DNA from: Paludibacteraceae bacterium
GTDB taxonomy: Bacteria; Bacteroidota; Bacteroidia; Bacteroidales; Paludibacteraceae
Assembly: GCA_017525455.1 (NCBI GenBank)
Contig: JAFXSS010000076.1
Coordinates: forward strand, 1-50,543
DNA: 50,543 bases
Direction: 5' to 3'
A program made the translations under genes and the position numbers. The notes under the pieces were generated by a model. That model saw nothing but the letters and a program-made list of their open reading frames with translations, was not told the DNA's origin and made no database searches. Of this stretch, positions 24,710 to 33,733 are shown in pieces; position 1 is the stretch's first letter, and every line of letters begins with the position of its first letter.

Positions 24710-25819
24710 TCAAATTGTACGTTTTACAACCAATATGGAGTGTCCTCCGTTGCCTATGCGGTCGTGGATAGAATCGATTTCCAGTCCGGCCTCGCGGATT
24801 AGTCGAGTCAGATCATCGGTGTTATACATCTTGCTATTACCGTTGGCCAGTGCCGTGAAATACAGACTTGTCATGGTAAGGCTCATAGCAGCAGGTTCGT
24901 AATCCTGTCTATCCCAGAGGGTTTCCATGATAAATATTCTGTTGCTCGAGTCGAGAATCGTCGCAGCGCGACGAAGGATGGAAACAATCTGTGACTCACT
25001 GAAGCAATCCAGGAATTGTGACATCCAAATTACATCATATCGTTTGTCGGTTGGGAATACGCTTTTCTCGTTAAGAATATCCATCCCTATACCGTGAATG
25101 CGCTCAGCTCCCTTTTGGCCGACTATAGCTTGTTTCATCATGGCGATCTGCTGTGGTAAATCGCAGATTGTAACTTCTATGCTCGGGCTTGACTCTACGC
25201 AGCGCATAGCAAATCGTCCGGTATTGCCTCCCACGTCCAGGAGATGCTTGGTGTTGCCGGCGTTGATGATTTGTAAAGCTTCTTCGAACGAGTGGTCAGA
25301 ATAATAGTGGTCAAATCCAAACCACGACTTTTGTACTTCAGCAGGCAGACTACTCAGTCCCTCATATATGGTAGGCCAATCGCCGAAATGCTTCAATCCT
25401 GCGGGGCGCCCTTCTTCAAGTGCTTTGTCGAGAAGAAACCAACCTTCATAATTTACATCATGGTTGAAGTCAATATCTGCCCGAATCATCCGGTCGCGCA
25501 GCAGAAACCATCCTGTCTTAGCCAGTTTATACTTGTCAGTATCCGGATCGATGAGTATTATATGTGTGGTTAAAGATGCCTCCAGCAGGCATTTGGTAGC
25601 GTATTGGCTGAGCCCGGTTGCTTGTGCAATCTCATTTTGCGTCAGCCCTTCGCGATTCTCGTTCAGCAGTTCAAGTATGCCGTACTTAATCATCAATCGG
25701 CATACCTGGAAAATTACAGGTCCCCATGAGTACAGGTGCGCCAAGGCTTGCGCTTGTTGCGCGTTATGCTGTTCGTGGCTAAAAGCCTTACGTATGTTGT
25801 CAAATAATTGCATCGCCAA
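24710..25819 (-). CDS. SAM-dependent methyltransferase with N-terminal winged helix
   Basis: 369 residues (an ATG two codons further in is equally possible). The N-terminal winged-helix dimerisation domain (GILELLNENREGLTQNEIAQATGL) precedes a Rossmann methyltransferase domain with LLDVGGNTGRFAM (motif I), ICDLPQ (motif II) and YDVIWMSQFLDCFS. This is the O-methyltransferase layout of acetylserotonin/CrtF-type enzymes. It probably methylates the aryl head group; whether at O or C is not decidable. A gap of 33 bp separates it from the ketosynthase gene upstream. Confidence 0.87.
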   Translation of the reverse strand: MAMQLFDNIRKAFSHEQHNAQQAQALAHLYSWGPVIFQVCRLMIKYGILELLNENREGLTQNEIAQATGLSQYATKCLLEASLTTHIILIDPDTDKYKLAKTGWFLLRDRMIRADIDFNHDVNYEGWFLLDKALEEGRPAGLKHFGDWPTIYEGLSSLPAEVQKSWFGFDHYYSDHSFEEALQIINAGNTKHLLDVGGNTGRFAMRCVESSPSIEVTICDLPQQIAMMKQAIVGQKGAERIHGIGMDILNEKSVFPTDKRYDVIWMSQFLDCFSESQIVSILRRAATILDSSNRIFIMETLWDRQDYEPAAMSLTMTSLYFTALANGNSKMYNTDDLTRLIREAGLEIDSIHDRIGNGGHSILVVKRTI

Positions 25820-25852
25820 AATATTCCAAACTATTGATGCTGACGGTGTTGG

Positions 25853-27070
25853 TTAAATCGCTCGCAATACAATAGCGCTATTAGTTCCGCCAAATCCAAA
25901 ACTATTACTCAGTATTGTGCTTAAAGGTGTTTGTACAGTTTCTGTTGCCAGGCGCAATGTGGTTGCAGCAGGATCCACGTTGTCAAGGTTGATGTTGGGG
26001 GCGACAAATCCATGTTGCATCATTAGTATCGAGTACACTGCTTCACTGGCTCCTGCCATCCAACATTCGTGCCCCGTCATGGATTTGGTGCTACTTATCC
26101 ATGTTCGCTTGTCGCCAAACAGCCGTGACAGGGCAATAGCCTCTTCTTTGTCGCCTTGCCATGTGGATGTGGCGTGAGCGTTAACGTAATCGACAGCATC
26201 AGCTGTTATGCCTGCGTCGCTTAATGCGCGTTGCATTGCTATGAATGAGCCTTCGCTGCTCGGCTGAGAGATGCCTCCGCCATTACTGGAGAATCCATAC
26301 CCGCAAACCTCTGCCAGGATTGTTGCGCCACGTGCGATAGCGTGATTATACTCTTCAAGCACAAGGGCGGCGGCTCCACCACTAGGAACAAGGCCATCTC
26401 TGTCCGTGTCGAACGGGCGACTGGCTTTTGAAGGTTCATAGATGCGTGTACTGAACGTACCTAATGCATCAAAAGCCGCCATGGCGTACGGATTAACCTC
26501 TTGCGCTCCACCAACAAGCACCATGTCTTGCAGACCTTGGCGAATAAACATCGTTCCAAGACCGATGGAATGGCTGCCGCTGGCACATGCTGCGCTGACA
26601 GAGAAATTGATTCCGCGCAGGTGGAAAATGGTGCTCAGATTCATGTTTACCGTCGAGTTCATCGATTGGAAGATGAGTCCGCTACCTAACAATGCTGTAT
26701 CATGCTTGGCAAGCATCATCTCATGCATTTCCACAGTGGGCATAGCAGTGCTGTCGTTACCGAAAAGTACCCCCACCTCATTCTCCAACAAATATTGTTC
26801 GTCGATACCTGCTTGCTCAAATGCTTCACGGCTTGCCATAAAAGCATATTGTGCTTCTTGTGACATGCCCGTACGCAAACGACGGTGCAATAGCGCTTTC
26901 AAGTCGGGCGTTTCTACAATACCAGTTAGCGGACTGCGGAAGCCATATTCGCGACGCGACTCGTCATATCCTATGCCGCTGCGTCCAGCGCGGAGTGAGT
27001 CGCAAACTTCTTGCTTGTTACGCCCTATACACGACCAAATGCCTATGCCAGTTACAACAACACGTCTCAT
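25853..27070 (-). CDS. Beta-ketoacyl-ACP synthase (FabF/ApeO-like)
   Basis: 405 residues from the ATG at 27070, which overlaps the ketoreductase stop (ATGA); the open frame reaches 27130 but the first 20 residues are not family-like. Full catalytic triad: Cys162 (SAACASGSHS), His299 (NAHATSTW) and His334 (MTGHECWMAGA). It is the first ketosynthase of the operon and a candidate for the first or the repeated condensation of malonyl-ACP with the aryl starter. Confidence 0.92.
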   Translation of the reverse strand: MRRVVVTGIGIWSCIGRNKQEVCDSLRAGRSGIGYDESRREYGFRSPLTGIVETPDLKALLHRRLRTGMSQEAQYAFMASREAFEQAGIDEQYLLENEVGVLFGNDSTAMPTVEMHEMMLAKHDTALLGSGLIFQSMNSTVNMNLSTIFHLRGINFSVSAACASGSHSIGLGTMFIRQGLQDMVLVGGAQEVNPYAMAAFDALGTFSTRIYEPSKASRPFDTDRDGLVPSGGAAALVLEEYNHAIARGATILAEVCGYGFSSNGGGISQPSSEGSFIAMQRALSDAGITADAVDYVNAHATSTWQGDKEEAIALSRLFGDKRTWISSTKSMTGHECWMAGASEAVYSILMMQHGFVAPNINLDNVDPAATTLRLATETVQTPLSTILSNSFGFGGTNSAIVLRAI

Positions 27071-27792
27071 CCCATACCTCCCGCTATGCTTATCACTTGC
27101 CCTGTTATATATGACGCCTCCTCTGAGCATAGGAAACTGACTAATGCCGCCACCTCTTCCGGTTTGCCAAAGCGTCCGGCAGGTATAGTCTTTTTCAGCT
27201 CCTTCTCATCAAGGTCGGATGTCATATCTGTGCATATGAATCCCGGAGCAACAGCATTGACGGTGACCTTACGTGCGGCCACTTCCTTGCTCAATGCTTT
27301 GGTTGCACCGATAAGTGCAGCTTTGGCAGCCGAATAGTTAACCTGTCCGGGGAGACCGGACACGCCTGACACTGAAGTGATGTTGACAATGCGTCCGCTA
27401 CGCGCCCGCAACATTCCACTGAGCACATGATGCGTGGTGAAATAGAACCCGTCGGCTGTGGTGCTTAACACTTTATTCCAATCTGTTTCGTTCATAAACA
27501 CCATCAGTCCGTCGCGACGTATACCGGCGTTGTTGACGAGCACACTGATATGCTCGCCCTCATGCGTTGTCTCCCATGCCGTCAATGCTGCATCAATAGC
27601 CTTCCCGTCGGCTACGTCAAAGGGCAATAACTCAGCCTGTCCTCCGGCAGCCTCGATGGCCGCTTTGGCGGCTTGGGCAGCATCTGAATTGCTATGGTAA
27701 TTGATAATCACCGCATAGCCGTCTTTAGCCAAACGCTCAGCGATGGCTCGACCGATACCTCGGCTGGCTCCGGTTATAAGTGCGTAGTTCAT
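27067..27792 (-). CDS. 3-oxoacyl-ACP reductase (FabG/ApeQ-like)
   Basis: 241 residues, classical short-chain dehydrogenase: TGASRGIGRAIAERL (NADPH binding), NNAG, and catalytic Ser-Tyr-Lys in NITSVSGVSGLPGQVNYSAAKAAL. It ends in the FabG-type YITGQVISIAGGMG. It is the only ketoreductase of the operon, reducing each beta-keto intermediate. The ATG overlaps the ammonia-lyase stop (ATGA). Confidence 0.93.
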   Translation of the reverse strand: MNYALITGASRGIGRAIAERLAKDGYAVIINYHSNSDAAQAAKAAIEAAGGQAELLPFDVADGKAIDAALTAWETTHEGEHISVLVNNAGIRRDGLMVFMNETDWNKVLSTTADGFYFTTHHVLSGMLRARSGRIVNITSVSGVSGLPGQVNYSAAKAALIGATKALSKEVAARKVTVNAVAPGFICTDMTSDLDEKELKKTIPAGRFGKPEEVAALVSFLCSEEASYITGQVISIAGGMG

Positions 27793-29297
27793 ATTTTCCG
27801 TAGATATTTCTCTATATCAGCGAGTCTCTGATAATGCGGTGTGTCCAGGACGATAGCTGGTGTTATTGCTCGGATGGCATCGTATTGCGCTTTTGTAGCA
27901 CTTGCCAATTGGTCACTTATGCCCAGGCAATCAACAGCCTGTGCCATGGCCAAATAGAGGATTGACAACACCTGGTAACAATTGTCTATCACTTGTGCGC
28001 ATAATTCGGCGCTGTTTGTACCCATTGATACGATGTCTTGATTGTCGTTGTTGTTAGGTATGGAATGTACATAATTAGGCATTGCCAATGTCTGACACTC
28101 CGCTGTAGTGCTTGTGGCAGTAAACTGACAAGCCTGTATGCCGTAGTTCAATCCGAGTGTTCCTAAATTCAAGAACGGCGGCAAAATGCCGTTGATACGA
28201 TCGTGGCACAGGTAGTTCAGTTGTCGTTCGCTCACCATTGCCAGGCGAACCATGGCAATCTTCATCTTGTCAGCCTCCAGAGAGATGTAATCGCCGTGGA
28301 AATTACCTCCATGGTACACATTCTGTGTTGCTGGGTCAACAATAGGGTTGTCGCTTGCAGCGTTCAATTCTTCTTCAATCACTTGTCGACTGTACCGCAG
28401 TGTGTCTGCTATAGGTCCCAAAATTTGCGGTGCGCACCTGAGTGAATAATACGCCTGCACCTTGTCGTGGAACACCTGAACATCTTTGTGCCCTTCGTCG
28501 TATAATTTATTTTCGCGTTTCTGCAGACGTTTGCTGTCTTTGCACAGTTTGCGCATCTCAGCCGCAATCTGAATCTGTCCGTGATGACGACGGCATTCGT
28601 TCAGCGGTGCTGCCATCAAGTCGTCGTAACTACCGGCAATCTCATTCATCCACACTGCGGCTATTGTTGCGTAATGCAGCAAATTCTCGGCATGTAGTTG
28701 GTTGACAGCACTGATGCCGGTCATGACACTTGTGCCATTTGTACAACTTAACCCCTCGCGGATATGAATGTCAATGGGCTTCAGCCCGCACTCGTCCATT
28801 ACTTCTTTAGTTGCTCTCCATGTGCCTTGGTAGTGCACTTTCCCTTCTCCGATCAAGCACAAGGCTATATGTGCCAACTGTACGAGATCGCCACTAGCGC
28901 CAACACTGCCGTGTTTAGGAATGAATGGGTAGATGCCACGGTTGATAAATTCGGTAAGCAATACTACCAATTCAGGGTGTACACCGCTTTTGCCTTGCGC
29001 GAACGAGCCCACGCGTGCGAGCATACTCGCGCGTACAAAAAAATCGCCGAACGGTTCGCCCATGCCGGTGGCATGCGAGCGGATGATGTTATACTGCAAG
29101 TCGCGTAAGTGATCGTCACTTACACGCCATTGGGCCATCGGCCCGAAGCCTGTATTGATACCATAGATAATCTTGTCATGCGAAAACTGCAGAAGAAACA
29201 AGTAGCAATCCTCAATACTACGTTTGGTCGCATCATCCCAAACCAAACGTCCGTTGTCGTACAAGATATCATGTACTAATTGTATGTCTATCTTCAT
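27789..29297 (-). CDS. Tyrosine ammonia-lyase (MIO enzyme) of the flexirubin type
   Basis: 502 residues from the ATG at 29297; a start at 29348 is excluded because it lies in the promoter. The MIO cofactor triad Ala-Ser-Gly is in HGSVGASGDLVQLAH. Segments LQYNIIRSHATGMGEPF, YHGGNFHGDYISLE and VHSIPNNNDNQDIVSMGTNSA closely follow the tyrosine ammonia-lyase of Flavobacterium johnsoniae as I remember it, including the IRSH selectivity region, which favours tyrosine over histidine. The product would be 4-coumarate, starter of flexirubin-type pigments. It is first in the operon, 14 nt after the predicted transcript start. Confidence 0.88.
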   Translation of the reverse strand: MKIDIQLVHDILYDNGRLVWDDATKRSIEDCYLFLLQFSHDKIIYGINTGFGPMAQWRVSDDHLRDLQYNIIRSHATGMGEPFGDFFVRASMLARVGSFAQGKSGVHPELVVLLTEFINRGIYPFIPKHGSVGASGDLVQLAHIALCLIGEGKVHYQGTWRATKEVMDECGLKPIDIHIREGLSCTNGTSVMTGISAVNQLHAENLLHYATIAAVWMNEIAGSYDDLMAAPLNECRRHHGQIQIAAEMRKLCKDSKRLQKRENKLYDEGHKDVQVFHDKVQAYYSLRCAPQILGPIADTLRYSRQVIEEELNAASDNPIVDPATQNVYHGGNFHGDYISLEADKMKIAMVRLAMVSERQLNYLCHDRINGILPPFLNLGTLGLNYGIQACQFTATSTTAECQTLAMPNYVHSIPNNNDNQDIVSMGTNSAELCAQVIDNCYQVLSILYLAMAQAVDCLGISDQLASATKAQYDAIRAITPAIVLDTPHYQRLADIEKYLRKI

Positions 29298-29317
29298 CTC
29301 ATTACGCAAAAAGCCTA

Positions 29318-29349
29318 CAAAGATACGAAAATTTAATGAATTTTGCAAA
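29318..29349 (-). promoter_or_regulatory. Promoter of the 18-gene pigment operon
   Basis: Minus strand: -33 TTTG (TTTGCAAAAT), 20-bp spacer, -7 TATCTTTG. No similar site was noticed in the gaps inside the operon, so one transcript of about 17 kb is plausible. Confidence 0.82.
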
Positions 29350-29391
29350 TGTGTTTGCTTTTTGCTTACAATAGTTTACATTTTTATAGAT

Positions 29392-30663
29392 TTACTTTGT
29401 AATCTTTGGCTCTGCGATTTCCCGTCCTCGGCAAAAACGATGTTCAATATGCCTATCGTCACCGAGATAGATGAATCGCTCCAAACGATGAAGGAGGTTG
29501 TAATTGTCGTGATTGAGTTCATGATCGTTGATGACGAGAGCATCAAACTCGTAGCCTTGTTCGAAACTGCCAACTTTTCCGAATAGTCGTCCGCCGGATT
29601 TGGTAGCAATCCAGAAAATCTCAGGTAGAGTAAGGAAGGGAAGGGATTTGTCCTGGCAGTAACGTATTTTGCTGGTTTGGATAGCATAGACCATCGTTCT
29701 GAATATACTCAGGTGGTTTCCGCCGCTAATGTCACTACCCAATCCAACAGGAATACCTTCGTTGAGAAATCTACGTACCGGAGCCAATCCAGAAGCGAGG
29801 TTAAAATTACTGCTTGGGCAGTGGGCAATCATAACTTGCTTGTCACGCATCATGGCAAGTTCCTCACCATCAGTCCAGACGCAGTGTGCCATGACTGTCG
29901 GAGTATCGCCGAACAATCCATAGCGGTTATATGCATCACCATAATGGTGACTCTCCGGTTCAAGTTGTTGCACCCATGCAATTTCATTGCGATTCTCCGA
30001 TAGATGTGACTGCACCGGCAAATTGTACTTGTGGGCAAGTTCTCCGCAAACCGTCAATAGTTCAGGTGAGCATGACGGTACAAACCGCGGTGTGATAATC
30101 GGGCTGACGAGAGCATTAGGCTTGGCGTATTCGGCAATCAGCGCCTCGTTGTTAGCGACGGCTTCTTCAATGGTTTCAGTGAGTGCTTTAGGGCAGTTCC
30201 TGTTCATATCCACTTTACCGATTCGCGCACCCATGCCAGCCTCTTTGAAAAGGTCCATAAGCAGACGTGTGCTATCGAAATGAATGGTAGCAAAAGCTGC
30301 TGTACGCATAGTGCCATTAAGCCACAAATCGTGTACAAATCGCCGATACATACGTTCGGCATATGCTGTATCGCTATATTTGCTTTCCTCCGGGAAAGTA
30401 TAATTGTCGAGCCATGGCAAGAGTTCCAAATCCATAGCAATGCCAAGGTTGCGATATTGCGGTGCGTGCACATGTATATCATTCATGGCCGGAATAAGCA
30501 GTTTGTCGCCGAAATCTGTAACCGGCTGCCCGGCCAACGAGGCTGGTAATTGATTATATACACCAGTTATCTTGCCGTCATCCACAGCGATGTAACCGTT
30601 TGGAATGACCTCAAACTGCGTACGTTCCCTGGTAAAAAGGATATGTGCTTTGTAGATTTGCAT
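29392..30663 (-). CDS. Guanine deaminase (amidohydrolase)
   Basis: 423 residues from the ATG at 30663; the upstream extension lies in the promoter region. Metal-binding HVHAPQ, the guanine-deaminase-type run MDLELLPWLDNYTFPEE, GKVDMNRNCP, then SHLSENRNEI, MAHCVWTD, AHCPSSN and GLGSDISGG complete the zinc site and the family pattern. It hydrolyses guanine to xanthine plus ammonia in purine salvage. It is single, with its own promoter, and ends 43 bp before the pigment-operon promoter. Confidence 0.88.
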   Translation of the reverse strand: MQIYKAHILFTRERTQFEVIPNGYIAVDDGKITGVYNQLPASLAGQPVTDFGDKLLIPAMNDIHVHAPQYRNLGIAMDLELLPWLDNYTFPEESKYSDTAYAERMYRRFVHDLWLNGTMRTAAFATIHFDSTRLLMDLFKEAGMGARIGKVDMNRNCPKALTETIEEAVANNEALIAEYAKPNALVSPIITPRFVPSCSPELLTVCGELAHKYNLPVQSHLSENRNEIAWVQQLEPESHHYGDAYNRYGLFGDTPTVMAHCVWTDGEELAMMRDKQVMIAHCPSSNFNLASGLAPVRRFLNEGIPVGLGSDISGGNHLSIFRTMVYAIQTSKIRYCQDKSLPFLTLPEIFWIATKSGGRLFGKVGSFEQGYEFDALVINDHELNHDNYNLLHRLERFIYLGDDRHIEHRFCRGREIAEPKITK

Positions 30664-30684
30664 AGTATTTTCTGAATTTGAGTG

Positions 30685-30716
30685 CAAAGATACACAAAAT
30701 TCTTCAATTCTGCAAG
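30685..30716 (-). promoter_or_regulatory. Promoter of the guanine deaminase gene
   Basis: Minus strand: -33 CTTG (CTTGCAGAAT), 20-bp spacer, -7 TATCTTTG; the leader is about 15 nt. Confidence 0.75.
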
Positions 30717-30752
30717 CCAAATAGCAAACTTAAGCGATATTTATCAAAATCT

Positions 30753-30784
30753 TTTGCATTTTTGCAATATTTTTAGTATCTTTG
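30753..30784 (+). promoter_or_regulatory. Promoter of the radical SAM / glycosyltransferase operon
   Basis: -33 TTTG (TTTGCATTTT) at 30753-30756, 20-bp spacer, -7 TATCTTTG at 30777-30784; leader about 23 nt. Confidence 0.8.
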
Positions 30785-30813
30785 CAGTCTCGTAAGACAA
30801 AATTAACAGAAAT

Positions 30814-31584
30814 ATGTTGTTCCCGGAAATAGTATATGGCCCTATTCACTCCCGCCGGTTAGGAATATCGCTGGGTATGAATCTTATGCCTGTAAATTGT
30901 AAGTTGTGCTCGTTCAATTGTATATATTGCGAATGCGGCTTCAACCGTCCGCAACTCCATCCGGTCTTACCATCGCGTGAGCAGGTGAAGGATGCTTTGT
31001 ATGCCAAGTTGCAGCAGTTAAGCAAGGAAGGTGTGGTGCCTGATGTTATCACGTTCAGCGGAAACGGTGAGCCCACGATGCATCCGGAGTTTGAAGGGAT
31101 AATAGAGGATACATGTTTATTGCGCGATACATACTGTAGAGAGGCAAAAGTGTCTGTGTTGTCAAATGCCACACAACTTGCCAGAAAAGATGTAGTACAA
31201 GCACTTAACCGTTGTGACAACCGTATTCTGAAACTGGATTCGGCAATAACAACCACAATGCGCGCTATCGATGATCCGGTCAATAGCCAACTTACGGCGG
31301 AAGATATTGTGAATCTCTTAAAGGTATTTGACGGTGACTTTACTCTGCAAACATGTTTCCTCCGAGGAGTTCTGCCTGACGGACGAGTGGTAGATAACAC
31401 GACTGCTGATGAGTTGGAGGCATGGTATGCAGTTGTACATTTGTTGCATCCGAAACAAGTTATGATATATGTTATCGACCGTGCTACGCCGGTTAAAACT
31501 CTTGAGAAAATTTCTCCCGAACAGATGCAACAGATAGCCGATCCGCTGCTTGCTGAGGGAATACATGTGCAAATATCTGCGTGA
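30814..31584 (+). CDS. Radical SAM protein (COG0731-like)
   Basis: 256 residues. It opens YGPIHSRRLGISLGMNLMP, typical of the COG0731 Fe-S oxidoreductase group, then the 4Fe-4S motif CSFNCIYC (Cys-X3-Cys-X2-Cys) and FSGNGEPTMHPEF (GGEP-like SAM-binding motif). The substrate is unknown; relatives are distantly related to the wyosine-forming Tyw1. First of three plus-strand genes. Confidence 0.85.
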   Translation: MLFPEIVYGPIHSRRLGISLGMNLMPVNCKLCSFNCIYCECGFNRPQLHPVLPSREQVKDALYAKLQQLSKEGVVPDVITFSGNGEPTMHPEFEGIIEDTCLLRDTYCREAKVSVLSNATQLARKDVVQALNRCDNRILKLDSAITTTMRAIDDPVNSQLTAEDIVNLLKVFDGDFTLQTCFLRGVLPDGRVVDNTTADELEAWYAVVHLLHPKQVMIYVIDRATPVKTLEKISPEQMQQIADPLLAEGIHVQISA

Positions 31585-31618
31585 TAGTAACCGCATATAA
31601 GCATAGTTGTTGTAAATA

Positions 31619-32611
31619 ATGCGAATCCTTGTTGCACCATTGAATTGGGGGTTGGGGCATGCTTCACGTTGCGTGCCTCTCATTGAGCGGCTGCAGTCAG
31701 AGGGGCATGAGGTAGTGTTAGGCGGAGCAGGAGAGTCGCTGACATTGTTACGCAAGCACTTTCCAATGTCGGATGTTTTACCGTTGGCGCCGTTAGAGTT
31801 GCACTACGGAAGTGGGAAAAGGCAGGTTTGGGCAATGCTTTGTGCATTACCTAAGATTATATTATCGGCGGTGCGTGATTACAGGATGATAGTAGAGTAC
31901 ATGCAATACGAAAAGATAGATGAGATTATATCCGACAATCGTTTTGGCTTATACTTAAACAAAGGAAACGGAGGTAATCATGTTGCTGACTGCAAGACGG
32001 TATATATAACTCATCAACTTGTAGTATCACTACCTCATGGATGGCAATGGTTGGAACCGATATTGGCAAAATGGCACAAGCGGCTCATAGACCGCTATGA
32101 CGAATGTTGGATCCCTGATGAGGCCGTTGGCACTACAGGGCAAATGGGGCTGGCTGGTAGATTGTCGCATCCTGCAGTTATGTCGTCCAATGCACGATAT
32201 ATAGGAGTGTTGTCACGGTTTTCCGGTAAGACATATGCCGCTGATACATCGTATGCGGTAGTAGCAGTATTATCCGGATTGGAACCTCAGCGTACAATAT
32301 TGGAACAAAGCATCTGTCAGCGTTATGAAAATGCCGATGACACCGTACTCATAGTGCGTGGAAAGATGCAAGGGCCTCCAACAATGGTTAAACATAACAA
32401 TATATCCATAATTCCTTGGTTGGACGATAATCATTTGGCTGCATTTCTGTTAGGTGCAAAGTGCATCATTTGCCGGTCAGGATATTCATCTGTAATGGAC
32501 ATGTATGCTTTGGGCGTTGAAAACAAGGTAGAGTGGCATCCTACACCCGGACAACCAGAGCAGGAGTACCTGGCTGAATATCTGAAAAATAGGGAGAGGG
32601 ATATGATATGA
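31619..32611 (+). CDS. Glycosyltransferase-like protein (GT-B, MurG/UDP-glycosyltransferase type)
   Basis: 330 residues. The N-terminus MRILVAPLNWGLGHASRCVPLI is the glycine-rich acceptor-side loop of GT-B enzymes, and CRSGYSSVMDMYALG near the C-terminus matches the donor-binding region. Many Bacteroidota carry such a protein of unknown acceptor. The stop overlaps the next start (ATGA), indicating translational coupling with the outer-membrane protein. Confidence 0.72.
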   Translation: MRILVAPLNWGLGHASRCVPLIERLQSEGHEVVLGGAGESLTLLRKHFPMSDVLPLAPLELHYGSGKRQVWAMLCALPKIILSAVRDYRMIVEYMQYEKIDEIISDNRFGLYLNKGNGGNHVADCKTVYITHQLVVSLPHGWQWLEPILAKWHKRLIDRYDECWIPDEAVGTTGQMGLAGRLSHPAVMSSNARYIGVLSRFSGKTYAADTSYAVVAVLSGLEPQRTILEQSICQRYENADDTVLIVRGKMQGPPTMVKHNNISIIPWLDDNHLAAFLLGAKCIICRSGYSSVMDMYALGVENKVEWHPTPGQPEQEYLAEYLKNRERDMI

Positions 32612-33726
32612 ATAAATTGAAAATTCTATTCTTTGTTTTGGCGTTGCTATCGTCCGTTTTGTGCATGGCGGTTGAGCTCGTTCCGGATTCAGTAGCTTAC
32701 CGCGCGGGTAGATGGTTTCAATATGTGCCATTCGGGCAATCGTTGTGTGCTGACGAGCACCCGGATTTTGCCCGTGTGGAAATGGGGGCTGTGTCTGTCC
32801 ATCCGGAAACCAACTATGGTGGAACTTCGGCTAAGTATAGCATGCAAATGTTTGCTGTATTCGGAGGGAGAATTAATATATGGACATATGATTTGCAGGC
32901 CGGGCGGTTTGCGATTAATTTGGCACAAACCTTTAGCGCGCATCTCTGGATGGATGTGTCAGAACATACCACTGTTCCAGTAGTGAATACCGATTATAGG
33001 ATAGCAGCACCTACATTCACATTTATTCATCGTTTGCGTGACAAGGAGGCGATACCTTTCCTTAGAAACTATAGTATACAATTCTGCCCTTTCAAGCATG
33101 AATCGACTCATATTGGAGATGAGATGGTGCTTCAGCGTGCAGACAAGGGATATGCTCTGAGGCGCGTAAACGTCAGTTACAATTATGCGGAATTTAATCT
33201 AACCCTAAACGAGCCAGAAGACCGTTACGCCGAGACTCATACGTTCCGCTTAGGAGGCTTGGTCTTGCTGAACCCCAAAGAAGGATGGTATTGGCTTGAC
33301 AGTCGTGATGGTGAAGTCAATAATATTGCTTCCAACCAACCTGTTCATTTGAACAGTATAGGTTTACCTGAGCGGTATGGCCCAAGCGGAATGCCTTTTG
33401 AGGTATGGCTACAATATCAATATCAATCGCCATGCAGCAAACATGGATTTCAAGCAATAGTTTCAGCCGAGGTGCGTAATCGTGCGATATACGGTTATTC
33501 GCTGACAGAAACCATTCATGCAGCAGAACCAAGAACCGCATCGGCTGACATGAGGCGTTTCACTTATAGCATTTTTGTGGGTGCACGCTACAACATGCCG
33601 CACTATGACGGCTATTTCTCGCGTGTAGCCATGGGCGTGCGTGCTTACCATGGTAATTGTCCGTACGGCATGTTCCGCAACATAGACAATTTTTCTCACA
33701 TTGGATTTTGTGTTATCTATCAGTAG
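32608..33726 (+). CDS. Predicted outer-membrane beta-barrel protein (DUF1207-like)
   Basis: 372 residues with a signal peptide (KILFFVLALLSSVLCMA). After this, alternating aromatic strands follow; the stretch FCPFKHESTHIGDEMV resembles the SSHLGDE motif of DUF1207 proteins, and the chain ends in an aromatic-rich strand (HIGFCVIYQ), as barrels do. The assignment to DUF1207 rests on that motif and general layout only. It is translationally coupled to the glycosyltransferase-like gene. Function unknown. Confidence 0.6.
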   Translation: MNKLKILFFVLALLSSVLCMAVELVPDSVAYRAGRWFQYVPFGQSLCADEHPDFARVEMGAVSVHPETNYGGTSAKYSMQMFAVFGGRINIWTYDLQAGRFAINLAQTFSAHLWMDVSEHTTVPVVNTDYRIAAPTFTFIHRLRDKEAIPFLRNYSIQFCPFKHESTHIGDEMVLQRADKGYALRRVNVSYNYAEFNLTLNEPEDRYAETHTFRLGGLVLLNPKEGWYWLDSRDGEVNNIASNQPVHLNSIGLPERYGPSGMPFEVWLQYQYQSPCSKHGFQAIVSAEVRNRAIYGYSLTETIHAAEPRTASADMRRFTYSIFVGARYNMPHYDGYFSRVAMGVRAYHGNCPYGMFRNIDNFSHIGFCVIYQ

Positions 33727-33733
33727 GGAAGGG

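Noticed and set aside
19773..27070. Modular type I polyketide synthase
   Set aside because: Ketosynthases, ACPs, reductase and dehydratases are separate small proteins; the set matches type II-like aryl polyene synthesis.
29297..29348. ATG at 29348 as start of the tyrosine ammonia-lyase
   Set aside because: It lies inside the -33 box of the operon promoter, upstream of the predicted transcript start.
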